Made by a program: the position numbers and the translations under genes | The notes under the pieces: model-generated | Seen by the model: the letters and a program-made list of their open reading frames with translations, nothing else | Database searches by the model: none | What the model was told of the DNA's origin: nothing | NCBI RefSeq assembly: GCF_028561335.1 | Contig: NZ_JAQQTG010000015.1 | Coordinates: forward strand, 147,346-211,345 | Direction of reading: 5' to 3' | Length of the DNA: 64,000 bases | Origin: Aequorivita todarodis | GTDB taxonomy: Bacteria > Bacteroidota > Bacteroidia > Flavobacteriales > Flavobacteriaceae | Shown: positions 8,801 through 16,389 of the stretch, piece by piece | Layout of the letters: each line of letters begins with the position of its first letter | How positions within the stretch are numbered: position 1 is the stretch's first letter

Positions 8801-9025
8801 AATGTCTTTGCGCTTTTTGCCTATGCCTCCATTATGATGACCTATTTTGGAGTAAATTTCTACCTGAGCGGCCTACATTCCTACGCAAGCGGCGATGCGC
8901 CTGCTACGCCAACCTTTGTTTGGTGGATAACCCTGTTTGCGGTAATTCTTAGTGTTGTATCGTATTTTAGGTATAAGAAATTTTACGGGAAGAAGAGGCC
9001 TCCTAACCCCCAAAAGGGGAATTGA
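5831..9025 (+). CDS. ccsA: Cytochrome c biogenesis protein, ResB-CcsA (CcsBA) fusion
   Basis: A 1064-residue membrane protein that fuses both halves of the system II haem-handling synthetase. Residues 1-460 are ResB/CcsB-like, with helices at about 15-30, 55-75 and 84-105, a large periplasmic domain, and a helix near 440. Residues 740-1055 are CcsA-like, with at least six helices and the haem-binding WWD-type segment RYWGWDPKETWALIS. The middle part has a second signal-like helix (MLLVFFVSLSGMAQ) and a periplasmic region. It delivers haem to apocytochrome c outside the inner membrane. A TATTTTTG element at 5806-5813 could be its own -7 box. The last codons (PPNPQKGN) are encoded by a CCCC-AAAA-GGGG hairpin common in intergenic DNA of these bacteria, suggesting C-terminal extension by a repeat. 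Confidence 0.9.
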   Translation: MQKKIASVLFSTRLTAVLFIVFAVAMAAGTFMDADSQSPPTPYTRELIYNAWWFEAIMLLFVINFVGNIFRYNLHKREMWASLMLHLAFILVIIGAFVTRYIGFEGVMHIREGQTENTILSEQTYLDVFIDGDYMIDGVAQRRKLKPKKLRLSEKLNNNFSINTDYNGQPVTIKFKDFISGATEGLTPDENGEEYLKIVESGDGERHDHWVKVGEVSNIHNILFAINKPTEGAINISYSEDGNYTISSPFEGNFMRMADQMQGEVAADSVQTFNLRSLYRMGGISFVVPEPITKGNFGIVKAAPGEPANQDALILEISSGNETKTVSMLGGKGTAPNPVETEIAGLKVYTSYGSNEIDLPFSITLNDFIAEKYPGTEKGYSSFKSKVTVIDADKTHFDADIFMNNVLDHHGYRFFQSGFDPDEGGTILSVNHDWWGTWITYIGYFFLYIGLMGILFFKGSRFKNLEKILNRIKKKKAKMTMLLVFFVSLSGMAQVAKEPAHTTVPKQQIDSLIKANAVSKEHAAKFGHLIIQDNGRMKPINTFASELLRKISRDDHYEGLDANQVFISMTEFPRLWVEVPLIYLKRGNDSIRHVAGVPEGQKDIALLDLFDEKGNYKLEPYLEAATRTTNPNQFQKDFIKAHENFSLLNAALSGSILKIFPIPEDPGNKWVSYPELGEANLKGMDSLYAKNILPLYFDSLKKARETGDYTQANEFLESITNFQKKYGKEVMPSENKLRAETIYNKADIFNRLYKYFAVFGILMFVFIIAQLFKDRKILRVLIKSSKVLMWVFFGLMTLGLALRWYVSGHAPWSDAYESVVYVAWATVFFGLSFGRKSDLTVASTAFVGAIILWVAHENWLDPSIANLQPVLDSYWLMIHVAVIVMSYGPFTLGMILAVTSLFLMIFTTKKNYKNMEINISELTVVTEMALTAGLVLLTIGNFLGGQWANESWGRYWGWDPKETWALISIMVYAFVIHARLVPGLRGRWTFNVFALFAYASIMMTYFGVNFYLSGLHSYASGDAPATPTFVWWITLFAVILSVVSYFRYKKFYGKKRPPNPQKGN

Positions 9026-9029
9026 AAAA

Positions 9030-9046
9030 CCACGAATTCACGAATT
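9030..9046 (+). repeat. 17-nt element, copy 1 (two CACGAATT units)
   Basis: CCACGAATTCACGAATT follows the ccsA stop. The identical 17-mer recurs at 10145-10161, and its reverse complement at 10174-10190, so copies bracket the gene at 9148-10125. Confidence 0.85.
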
Positions 9047-9147
9047 TTTTAAAGCCTTAAAGATGATTGCTTCTTTCCTTGCACTAGTACGTCCCTTGCA
9101 GGAAATTCCTGAGTTCATGGAGAAGAAATAAAACTTAAAATCAATCA

Positions 9148-10125
9148 ATGTTTGTAATTAAGTCTATCCTGAGCATTAAAGTATTTTATATGTTATTGTT
9201 TCTGTTCACTAATATTTGTATTGGACAGTCAGAATCCAGAAAAGCTTTTGTTCTGGCCTTAAATGTTCCAGACAATGAAAGAAATAGTAATTCAGCATTT
9301 AAAGAAATTGCTTCTGAAAATAATTTGAAAAGGCTTTCTTGCTTTCAGGATAACAAACTTCAGAGCGATTTATATTTTGATAAACTCGGAAACGTGATTC
9401 TAAATTTTGATACTTCAAACAGGATAATTTCTAAATCTGAATTTAAATATGATAGCAAAGATCGTCTTTCTGAAATTTCCTATTTTGATTTAAATGGAGA
9501 ATTTACAGATGGTTTCAGATATGAATACGACGGACTTTATAAAACAAAATTTGAAACGGGCAATGCAATTCCTATTGACAGGGAAGTTGAGTTAAAAGAA
9601 GAAAATATCAGAATTTATTCGCGATATACCTCAGATGGATGGGTTTTAAGCGGAATTTATATTAAAAATTCAAAAGGCGAATATGAAAGAGAATTAAATT
9701 ACAATAATGACGGATTGTATAAGGAATTTCAACACTATTATGACTCTAAGCTGCTTAAAGGATTTACGAAGAAAATAACGTATTCTGGTGGATTGAAGAT
9801 TTCTGAAAAAGATTATTCAGCCTATAAAACGGATGTAAGGGGTAATAAGATCGAAAGATATTCTGCTTATAGTAATGATACATTGCAATTAGTCTCTACA
9901 CATAAATTTAATGAACAAAATCAGGTTATAGAAAATGATTATCCATCATTTCTCGAAAATTTCGAATATTATCCAAATGGATTAATTAAATCTAAAACCA
10001 CAAAGAACAGGAATGGAATTACAGTTTTGACATTTTTTTATCAAAATTTACTTCCCAAAAAAATAGTTAAAAATAATGGAGAGAATGAATCCACTTTTAG
10101 GTATGAATATGAGTTCTTTAAATAG
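9148..10125 (+). CDS. Secreted protein with YD/RHS-like repeats, unknown function
   Basis: A 325-residue protein with an N-terminal signal peptide (MLLFLFTNICIGQ, cleavage after the Gly-Gln region; the frame also contains an upstream Met at 9148 and a later one at 9190). The mature part is made of short beta-rich units with the pattern Y-D-x-x-G/D-R/L (FDKLGNVILNF, YDSKDRLSEISYFDLNGEF, YNNDGLYKEFQHYYDSKL, YPNGLIKSKTTKNRNG), similar to YD/RHS repeats. It is more A+T-rich than its neighbours. Copies of a 17-nt element flank it, which may mark an inserted module. No partner genes point to a function. Confidence 0.7.
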   Translation: MFVIKSILSIKVFYMLLFLFTNICIGQSESRKAFVLALNVPDNERNSNSAFKEIASENNLKRLSCFQDNKLQSDLYFDKLGNVILNFDTSNRIISKSEFKYDSKDRLSEISYFDLNGEFTDGFRYEYDGLYKTKFETGNAIPIDREVELKEENIRIYSRYTSDGWVLSGIYIKNSKGEYERELNYNNDGLYKEFQHYYDSKLLKGFTKKITYSGGLKISEKDYSAYKTDVRGNKIERYSAYSNDTLQLVSTHKFNEQNQVIENDYPSFLENFEYYPNGLIKSKTTKNRNGITVLTFFYQNLLPKKIVKNNGENESTFRYEYEFFK

Positions 10126-10144
10126 CAATTAAATTTCTAAAAAA

Positions 10145-10190
10145 ACCACGAATTCACGAATTATTATTTATAAAAATTCGTGAATTCGTG
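10145..10190. terminator. Large hairpin formed by inverted 17-nt elements, between convergent genes
   Basis: The arms are CCACGAATTCACGAATT at 10145-10161 and its exact reverse complement at 10174-10190, with a 12-nt A/T loop. A-runs and T-runs flank it. It lies between the convergent 9148 gene and fumC, so a bidirectional terminator role is plausible. Confidence 0.65.
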
Positions 10191-10202
10191 GCCTAAAAAA
10201 TC

Positions 10203-10230
10203 TACCGTCTAAAAACTACCGACTACCGAC
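10203..10230. repeat. 7-nt tandem repeat, 4 units (TACCGAC type)
   Basis: Units TACCGTC, TAAAAAC, TACCGAC and TACCGAC lie directly downstream of fumC, 4 nt from its stop codon. Confidence 0.7.
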
Positions 10231-10234
10231 TTCT

Positions 10235-11620
10235 CTAAACCATATCCTCCGGCTTAACCCATTCATCAAACTCTTCGGCAGTTAAATAGCCGAGATTTAC
10301 AGCTTCTTCCTTTAGCGTTGTACCGTTTTTATGGGCGGTGTTTGCAATTTCCGCAGCTTTGTAATAACCTATCTTTGGATTGAGGGCAGTAACCAGCATC
10401 AAGCTGTTGTTCAATTGTCTTTTGATTACCTCGTAATTGGGCTCAATACCCTGTGCGCAGTGAATATCAAATGAAACACAGGCATCGCCAAGTAATTGGG
10501 CAGACTGAAGAAAGTTTGCAGCCATGACGGGTTTGAAAACGTTTAGCTCAAATTGTCCCTGCATTCCACCTACGGCAATAGCCATATCGTTCCCGATTAC
10601 CTGTGCGCAAACCATAGTGAGCGCTTCGCATTGGGTTGGGTTTACTTTTCCGGGCATAATGGAGGAGCCGGGTTCGTTTGCCGGAATGTTTATTTCGCCA
10701 ATTCCGCTTCTCGGGCCGCTGGCGAGCATCCGCACATCATTCGCTATTTTATTCAAGGAAACCGCTAATTGCTTCAAAGCGCCGTGGCTTTCCACCAAAG
10801 CATCGTGTGCGGCAAGGGCTTCAAATTTATTTTTAGCGGTTACGAAGGGAAGGTCGGTAAATTTCGCGATGTACGCCGCAACTTTTACATCGTAGCCTTT
10901 TGGCGTGTTTAAACCAGTACCCACGGCGGTTCCGCCCAAAGCGAGTTCGGCCAAATGTGGCAGGGTGTTTTTTAAGGCTTTAATTCCGTGCTCAAGCTGT
11001 GCGGCGTACCCGCTAAATTCCTGCCCGAGGGTGAGGGGAGTGGCGTCCATAAAATGGGTGCGGCCTATTTTTACCACATCCTTGAATTCCGATGCTTTTT
11101 TGGAAAGTGTTTTCTGAAGCTGCTCCACACCGGGAATGGTATTTTCAACCAATTTTTTGTAAGCCGCAATGTGCATACCCGTTGGGAAAGTATCGTTGGA
11201 TGATTGCGATTTGTTCACATCGTCATTGGGTTGGAGGGTTTTCTCACCTTCGCCTATGGTTTTTCCCGCAAGTTGGTGGGCACGGTTGGCAATCACTTCG
11301 TTAACGTTCATATTGCTTTGGGTACCGCTTCCGGTTTGCCAGATTACCAACGGAAATTGGTCGTCGTGCTTTCCTTCCAAAATTTCATCGCAAACCTTGG
11401 CAATCAAATCTCTTTTTTCTTCGGAAAGTACGCCGAGGTCGCAATTGGTATAGGCGGCTGCTTTCTTCAAATAAGCAAACCCGTAAATAATTTCCATCGG
11501 CATGGAAGCACGCGGGCCGATTTTAAAATTTTCAAAAGAACGCTCGGTTTGCGCGCCCCAAAGTTTGTCGGCAGGTACTTTTACCTCGCCCATAGTGTCT
11601 TTTTCTATTCTATATTGCAT
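10235..11620 (-). CDS. fumC: Class II fumarate hydratase (fumarase C)
   Basis: A 461-residue enzyme of the aspartase/fumarase superfamily. The signature [13 protein letters not shown] is at residues 318-330, carrying the catalytic serine loop. [12 protein letters not shown] (186-197) holds the second-site histidine, and [14 protein letters not shown] (96-109) is also present. These identify an oxygen-stable, iron-free class II fumarase that interconverts fumarate and malate in the TCA cycle. Length is normal and no key residue is missing. It is monocistronic by context. A good Bacteroidota-type promoter lies 60-90 nt upstream. Confidence 0.96.
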   Translation of the reverse strand: MQYRIEKDTMGEVKVPADKLWGAQTERSFENFKIGPRASMPMEIIYGFAYLKKAAAYTNCDLGVLSEEKRDLIAKVCDEILEGKHDDQFPLVIWQTGSGTQSNMNVNEVIANRAHQLAGKTIGEGEKTLQPNDDVNKSQSSNDTFPTGMHIAAYKKLVENTIPGVEQLQKTLSKKASEFKDVVKIGRTHFMDATPLTLGQEFSGYAAQLEHGIKALKNTLPHLAELALGGTAVGTGLNTPKGYDVKVAAYIAKFTDLPFVTAKNKFEALAAHDALVESHGALKQLAVSLNKIANDVRMLASGPRSGIGEINIPANEPGSSIMPGKVNPTQCEALTMVCAQVIGNDMAIAVGGMQGQFELNVFKPVMAANFLQSAQLLGDACVSFDIHCAQGIEPNYEVIKRQLNNSLMLVTALNPKIGYYKAAEIANTAHKNGTTLKEEAVNLGYLTAEEFDEWVKPEDMV

Positions 11621-11680
11621 GGTGAAATGATTTATTTTGAATTAATTATTCGCTTTCAGCAAAGCTTCCGTATTTTAAGA

Positions 11681-11712
11681 CAAAGGTAGCGAAAAGCCAA
11701 AAGTTGTTCAAC
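11681..11712 (-). promoter_or_regulatory. Predicted fumC promoter (TTG-N21-TACCTTTG)
   Basis: On the minus strand, TTG (11712-11710) and TACCTTTG (11688-11681) are separated by 21 nt. This matches the Bacteroidota housekeeping consensus TTG/TAnnTTTG. It lies about 60 nt upstream of the fumC start. Confidence 0.55.
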
Positions 11713-11756
11713 CCGCACGGCTGTTTATTTGTTGTGAATAAATCAGCGGGTTTTGT

Positions 11757-11787
11757 TGTTGTTTTATAAAAAAACCTTTTATCTTTG
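11757..11787 (+). promoter_or_regulatory. Predicted promoter of the 56-residue membrane protein gene
   Basis: TTG is followed after about 20 nt by TATCTTTG (11780-11787), an exact TAnnTTTG match, 26 nt before the ATG at 11814. Confidence 0.55.
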
Positions 11788-11813
11788 GGGCATCAATTTA
11801 AAACCGCTACACC

Positions 11814-11984
11814 ATGTTTACTTTTGAACAATATTTAGGATTTATCGCGATTATGTTAGTAGTAACCATCGGGTTTTGGCTAATGTTTTTTTTGGTGGGA
11901 ATACTTCCTTACTGGATTGGCGGCTCGCTTTATGAAAACTGGAAAATGAAGCGTGAAGAGAAACGTAAAAAAGAATTGAAGTAA
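11814..11984 (+). CDS. 56-residue single-helix membrane protein
   Basis: A short gene encoding 56 residues: MFTFEQYLGFIAIMLVVTIG begins a helical hydrophobic segment to about residue 39, and the protein ends in a very basic tail (KMKREEKRKKELK). It is flanked by a good promoter upstream and a hairpin with a T-run downstream, which is strong evidence for a real independent transcription unit. The helix-plus-basic-tail plan fits a small inner-membrane protein with a cytosolic C-terminus. No family is recognised. Confidence 0.65.
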   Translation: MFTFEQYLGFIAIMLVVTIGFWLMFFLVGILPYWIGGSLYENWKMKREEKRKKELK

Positions 11985-12005
11985 TAACTTCAAACTTATA
12001 GATAT

Positions 12006-12037
12006 AAAAAAAGGGAGCCTGTTCGGTTCTCTTTTTT
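12006..12037 (+). terminator. Rho-independent terminator after the 56-residue gene
   Basis: A-run, GGGAGCC, loop TGTTC, GGTTCTC, then six Ts. The stem pairs throughout with two G-U pairs on the plus transcript. Confidence 0.7.
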
Positions 12038-12056
12038 GTGTTTCATTATAAAGTAT

Positions 12057-14573
12057 TTATCCTTCAAAGCCCCCATCGTCAAATCCGCCGCCTCTTTCCG
12101 GGCGTTGGCGCTGTTTCTTTTGGTTGAATCGATAGGTAAAGGTAAGCGTTACTTGGCGCTGTCTCCACTGGAATTCGCTTTCACTGGTAAAATAATCGGT
12201 GGTGGTAAGACTATTTCTTTTTCGGGTGTTGAAAAGATCGCTTACGTTCAAGGCCAAGGTTCCGTTATCGTCCATAATATCCTTGCTCATGGCCATATCT
12301 ACGGAGAGGATGCCGTCTGTTTCAGTCTGTGAATTATTCGAAGGGCCTCTGTAAAAAGCATTGGTCTGCCATTCAATTTTCGCGGGAAGTTTTACTTTAC
12401 TGCTGAAACGCCCAAAATAGCTTGTGTTTTTGGCGCCGTAATCAACATCATTATAAAATCCTTCGGTTTTAAACAGGAAGTAGTTAAAACTTCCGTTTAA
12501 ATTAAGCCATTTTGTTGGGTTGTAAAGCAAACCTAACTCAAAGCCATAACGCTCGTTTGTTGAAAGGTTAATGGGAAGTGTACGGATTACGGGAATGTCA
12601 TTGCTGGTCAATTCGCCCGTTTCTTGTTGTACTCTTTCGAAAGCATCGGTTTCGTATTGATAGTAAAGTGAAGAGGTCAATGTTAATTTTTTCCAACGTT
12701 TTAAATAGCCCAAATCAAAAGCGCTGGCATAGGCGGGATCCAAATCTGGATTTCCCTGAAATATGTTCGCTTCACTGGAGCGCGATGGGAACGGGTTTAT
12801 AAACCAATGGCGCGGTCTGTTTATACGTCTGTTGTACCCGAGGGTAATGTTTTCGTTTTCCTTTAATTCATAGGTTAGGTTTACCGTGGGGAAGAGGCCG
12901 GTATAGTTTTTATGAAAGTTTAGATTGATGGGTGTTTCACCTACCACATTTTCGGCATCTACCTTTCCTTTTAGTTGGGTATTTTCTACGCGCAGGCCGA
13001 GCAGAAAGGAGAACTTTCCAAATTTATTTCCATATTGCGAATAAAACGCATGCACGTTTTCGTTATAGGTAAAAATGTTTGAGATGCTATCATTTCTTAC
13101 AAAGACGCCCGTGGTTCCAATTTCTTCCAGCAGCGTGTAGTCTGTAATGTTTTCTTCAAAATTGCCGCGGTATCCGGCTTCAAATTGTGCATTTTCCCCT
13201 ATTGGCAGCACATAATCTGCCTGCGCTAAATATTCGGTCTGGTTTTGCTTTTGAATTATATCTTCAGAAGGCAATACCGCAATATTTGGAAATATTCGCC
13301 TTTCCGTAATAGTGGAACTTTCGGTTTCCTTGTCCTTTTCATACTGAAAATCAGCGGTCAATTTGTGGCCGTGATCGTTGAAATTATTTGCGTAATTTAA
13401 GGCGAGCTGGTAGGTTTCATCGTCTTCGGCCTCGTTCTCAATTCTCGTAATGCGTTCCTTAACTTCACCAAAGTTATAATTTGAAGTATTATTGGTAGTC
13501 TCGTCATTACCGTCTCCCTTTCTATAAAAAGCACTCGCCGTAATGGAAGATTTATCGGTAAGGAAATATTCAATCCCTAAATTGGTATTGAAGCCTTTGC
13601 CCATACGGTCGTATTTTCGGTCTTCAATAACCTGATCAAATTTTGGATCGATTGTAATGGGCTCTCCCTCATCGTCCAGAATGGGCGCTCCATTTTCGTC
13701 CAAGAGCGGGCGGGAAAAGTAGTTGTTGTTGAAAAAGGCTTTTCCGGGGCCGCTTCTGTAATAAACGCCAGTAGTATTAAAAATATTGAATTTATCCGTA
13801 CGGAGGTTTATGTTGGCCGTAGCATTGCTATTAAGGGGCACGCCAATACTGGTACTTAACGAACCGTTTAAACCGAGTGTTTTTTCCTTTTTCAGGATAA
13901 TATTTAAAATTCCGGCAGTTCCTTCGGCATCGTACCGCGCGGAAGGGGAGGTGATTACTTCCACTCTTTCAATTGCTTCGGCCGGAAGTTGGCGCAAGGC
14001 ATCGGTAGAGCCAAAGCCTGCAATGGCCGATGGTTTTCCGTTGATAAGTATCTTAACGTTGTCATTTCCGCGTAGCGCAATGGTGCCATCTACATCCACA
14101 GTTACAGACGGAACGTTGTTTAGCGCATCGCTAACCGTGGCACCGCCCGCGGTAAGGTCTTTGCCAATATTGTATATCTTTTTGTCGAGCCTAACGTGTA
14201 CCTCTGTGGTTTCGGCACGTACCACTACTTCGTCCAAACTGGCCGCATCCCAAGCTAATTTTACGGTTGGAAGGGTAGTGTTTTTAGTCAAGTTTTGGTT
14301 TGGGACCTCTTTGGCTTTATAGGAGATAAATTCATATTTAACAGTATAAACGCCTGCGGGTACCTCAATACTGAAATTGCCCTCCGTATCTGTAATTCCC
14401 CCGGTAACAATTTTTCCTTGCTTGTTAATAAATGAAACCGTGGAGTATTCCAATGGATAATTTGTACCCTCTTCAAGGATGGTGCCTTTAACGGTAATTT
14501 GTTTTTTTTCAGGGTTTTGGGCCAATGTTAGGGTAGTGGCAAATAAGGACAGAATAGCAAGGATAATTTTCAT
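12057..14573 (-). CDS. TonB-dependent receptor, outer-membrane beta-barrel family 3 type
   Basis: An 838-residue outer-membrane protein. It has a signal peptide (MKIILAILSLFATTLTLAQ), then a carboxypeptidase-regulatory-like beta-sandwich (about 25-110, VKGTILEEGTNYPLEYSTVS). A plug domain follows (about 125-230, including ALRGNDNVKILINGKPS and IERVEVITSPSARYDAEG), then a long barrel with many aromatic-rich strands ending in an Arg/Gly-rich tail. The plug wording matches the OMP_b-brl_3 group common in Bacteroidota. The substrate is unknown and no SusD partner is adjacent. The ArsC-like gene downstream of its promoter region is on the same strand but 84 nt away. Confidence 0.9.
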   Translation of the reverse strand: MKIILAILSLFATTLTLAQNPEKKQITVKGTILEEGTNYPLEYSTVSFINKQGKIVTGGITDTEGNFSIEVPAGVYTVKYEFISYKAKEVPNQNLTKNTTLPTVKLAWDAASLDEVVVRAETTEVHVRLDKKIYNIGKDLTAGGATVSDALNNVPSVTVDVDGTIALRGNDNVKILINGKPSAIAGFGSTDALRQLPAEAIERVEVITSPSARYDAEGTAGILNIILKKEKTLGLNGSLSTSIGVPLNSNATANINLRTDKFNIFNTTGVYYRSGPGKAFFNNNYFSRPLLDENGAPILDDEGEPITIDPKFDQVIEDRKYDRMGKGFNTNLGIEYFLTDKSSITASAFYRKGDGNDETTNNTSNYNFGEVKERITRIENEAEDDETYQLALNYANNFNDHGHKLTADFQYEKDKETESSTITERRIFPNIAVLPSEDIIQKQNQTEYLAQADYVLPIGENAQFEAGYRGNFEENITDYTLLEEIGTTGVFVRNDSISNIFTYNENVHAFYSQYGNKFGKFSFLLGLRVENTQLKGKVDAENVVGETPINLNFHKNYTGLFPTVNLTYELKENENITLGYNRRINRPRHWFINPFPSRSSEANIFQGNPDLDPAYASAFDLGYLKRWKKLTLTSSLYYQYETDAFERVQQETGELTSNDIPVIRTLPINLSTNERYGFELGLLYNPTKWLNLNGSFNYFLFKTEGFYNDVDYGAKNTSYFGRFSSKVKLPAKIEWQTNAFYRGPSNNSQTETDGILSVDMAMSKDIMDDNGTLALNVSDLFNTRKRNSLTTTDYFTSESEFQWRQRQVTLTFTYRFNQKKQRQRPERGGGFDDGGFEG

Positions 14574-14657
14574 GTAATTTTTAGCAATTTTGACCCACGA
14601 AAATAACAGGGGTTTAATTGGAAACTGCTAAATTCTTGTTAAATAAAAATGTTCAAA

Positions 14658-14999
14658 CTATAAAATATCCAGCACTTTTTCTGGAGGTCTGCCCACCACG
14701 GCGTGCGTTCCCTTTATGGCTATGGGTCGTTCAATCAATTTGGGATGTTGGACCATAGCATCGATTATCTGTTTGTCGCTCAAATTTTTTCCTTTGAAAT
14801 TTTCCTTCCACTCGGGTTCTTGGGTTCGAACAAGTGCTATGGGTTTAATGCCGAGCAGTTCAATAACTTGTTTCAGCTCTTGGTGCGTGGGCGGGTTTTC
14901 GAGATATTTTACAATTTCTATGGTTTCGCCTTCTTCTTCCAAAAGGTGAAGGGCTTCGCGCGATTTGCTGCAACGGGGGTTGTGGTAGAGGGTTGTCAT
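14658..14999 (-). CDS. ArsC/Spx-family protein (arsenate reductase-like)
   Basis: A 113-residue thioredoxin-fold protein beginning MTTLYHNPRCSKSREALHLL, with the single catalytic-type Cys10 in the NPRCSKS motif. It has the conserved downstream segments LIERPIAIKG and VVGRPPEKVLDIL. This wording is that of glutaredoxin-dependent arsenate reductases of the ArsC/YfgD type, which reduce arsenate in the cytosol. No arsenite efflux pump or ArsR regulator is nearby, so a housekeeping YfgD-like role is at least as likely as arsenic resistance. It ends 84 nt before the TonB receptor start and is preceded by a helical hypothetical gene 15 nt away. Confidence 0.85.
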   Translation of the reverse strand: MTTLYHNPRCSKSREALHLLEEEGETIEIVKYLENPPTHQELKQVIELLGIKPIALVRTQEPEWKENFKGKNLSDKQIIDAMVQHPKLIERPIAIKGTHAVVGRPPEKVLDIL

Positions 15000-15014
15000 A
15001 ATTTACATTAAATT

Positions 15015-15494
15015 TTACTTTTTTGATAATTCCTCCAGTTCCAAGTTATAATCATATTGCAAATCTTCGTGCAGAGTTTCTACTTTTTTTGAAATATAAT
15101 CTATCTGCCGGTTGTATAGATTGGTAAGGGTTGCATTTCGTTTTATGGAGGGCTTGAAATCTTTCAGCTTTTCGCAAAAATACAGCAAAAGTTCCACTTC
15201 GGTCGTTTTGTTTTGCGAATAGCGGATGAATTTTTTCAGCTCCCTTAAAATTTTCCGAACGCTCTTTTTTATGTAGAAAAAGGTCTTGGTATTTATCATT
15301 TCAAAATCTGCATCCACCTTATCCTTTATGCTTTGAATGAACATTTCTTCATCCGCAGATTCAAACAACAGATAGGTAAGCAGTTCCTTGTTTTCCTTTT
15401 TGAATTTTGAAAGTCGAAGACAAAGCTCCAGCAATTCCTGGGTGGAACGGTGGTTGAGTTCGGTTTTTATTTCTTTTAAGGATGCGGCTTTCAT
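15015..15494 (-). CDS. Helical cytosolic protein of unknown function
   Basis: A 159-residue protein, predicted almost wholly alpha-helical and Lys/Glu/Leu-rich (LELCLRLSKFKKENKELLTYLLFESADEE), with no signal peptide. No domain is recognised. The C-terminal part (QIDYISKKVETLHEDLQYDY) looks like a coiled coil. It lies 15 nt upstream of the ArsC-like gene on the same strand and is likely co-transcribed with it. Confidence 0.7.
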   Translation of the reverse strand: MKAASLKEIKTELNHRSTQELLELCLRLSKFKKENKELLTYLLFESADEEMFIQSIKDKVDADFEMINTKTFFYIKKSVRKILRELKKFIRYSQNKTTEVELLLYFCEKLKDFKPSIKRNATLTNLYNRQIDYISKKVETLHEDLQYDYNLELEELSKK

Positions 15495-15637
15495 AAAATT
15501 TCGTTGGAAGTAAAAATACTATTGATATTTAAGAATCGATCGGGAATTATCGATAAAATATTTATTTGAAGCTTTAACATTTCAACTTTTCAAATGAGAA
15601 GCATTTTTATGTACTTTTAAATTCGCAAAAATTAAAA

Positions 15638-16372
15638 ATGGTATTCAAAAACACGCTTCTCCCTTTTTCGCTCTTTCTTCTCCTTGGAACCGGGGCGTTT
15701 TCCCAAACCAATTCCCAAAACAAAATATACGAAACCTATGACAATATCGTGGGGCTGGATAATACGGGCTTGTTCAACGGCACAGAGTTCACCGATCTAT
15801 TTTTGAACACGGACGGAACGTACAGATATTTCAACGGCTATGATTATGCCGTGGGTTCGGTAACCTACAACGGTCAATATTATGTAAACGTTTTTTTGAA
15901 ATACGACCTTTTGGAAGACAATTTGTTAACGCGTTCTGATGACAATCTGAGTATTTTCAATGTGAAATTGATTCCAGAGTTCGTTGGGTCGTTTTCCATT
16001 TACGGCCGCAACTTTGTTAGCATGCCGGGCACTAATTTGGAAATCACGGGCAATGGATATTTTGAGGCGGCCTACCTTGGAAATAAACTGGACCTTTACA
16101 TAAAGCACACCAAAAAGAAAAAGGACAAACCATTGAAAAATGGCGTGCAATACAGGTTTTCCGAATATAATTTCTATGTTCTAAAAAATAGTGGCAACTA
16201 CACAATTATCAATTCGGAAAGGGAACTTCGGAAATTGCTTCCCGAAAAAGAAGACGAAATCCGAAATTTTTATAAAAGTTACAAAGCCCTTTATAAATCA
16301 GACCCAGACAGTTTTATGACAAAACTGGTAAAATATCTCGACGGGCTGGAAACAGAAAAAAACCAACAATAA
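15638..16372 (+). CDS. Secreted protein of unknown function, first gene of a TonB-receptor operon
   Basis: A 244-residue protein with a signal peptide (MVFKNTLLPFSLFLLLGTGAFSQ). The mature part is Tyr/Asn/Phe-rich (YDNIVGLDNTGLFNGTEFTD, YRYFNGYDYAVGSVTYNGQY) and is probably beta-sheet. The C-terminal third is helical and charged. It is followed after 17 nt by the STN-type TonB receptor, then by DUF4249 and plug-like genes at 2-nt spacing, so it is most likely the first gene of that unit. Function is unknown; a periplasmic or surface accessory of the receptor is inferred. Confidence 0.7.
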   Translation: MVFKNTLLPFSLFLLLGTGAFSQTNSQNKIYETYDNIVGLDNTGLFNGTEFTDLFLNTDGTYRYFNGYDYAVGSVTYNGQYYVNVFLKYDLLEDNLLTRSDDNLSIFNVKLIPEFVGSFSIYGRNFVSMPGTNLEITGNGYFEAAYLGNKLDLYIKHTKKKKDKPLKNGVQYRFSEYNFYVLKNSGNYTIINSERELRKLLPEKEDEIRNFYKSYKALYKSDPDSFMTKLVKYLDGLETEKNQQ

Positions 16373-16389
16373 TTTGATGTAATTTTTTT

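Noticed and set aside
11204..11689. 161-residue plus-strand ORF
   Set aside because: Antisense to fumC and its promoter; shadow.
13786..14322. 178-residue plus-strand ORF
   Set aside because: Lies wholly antisense to the TonB receptor, has low-complexity Ser/Pro-rich content and no start context.
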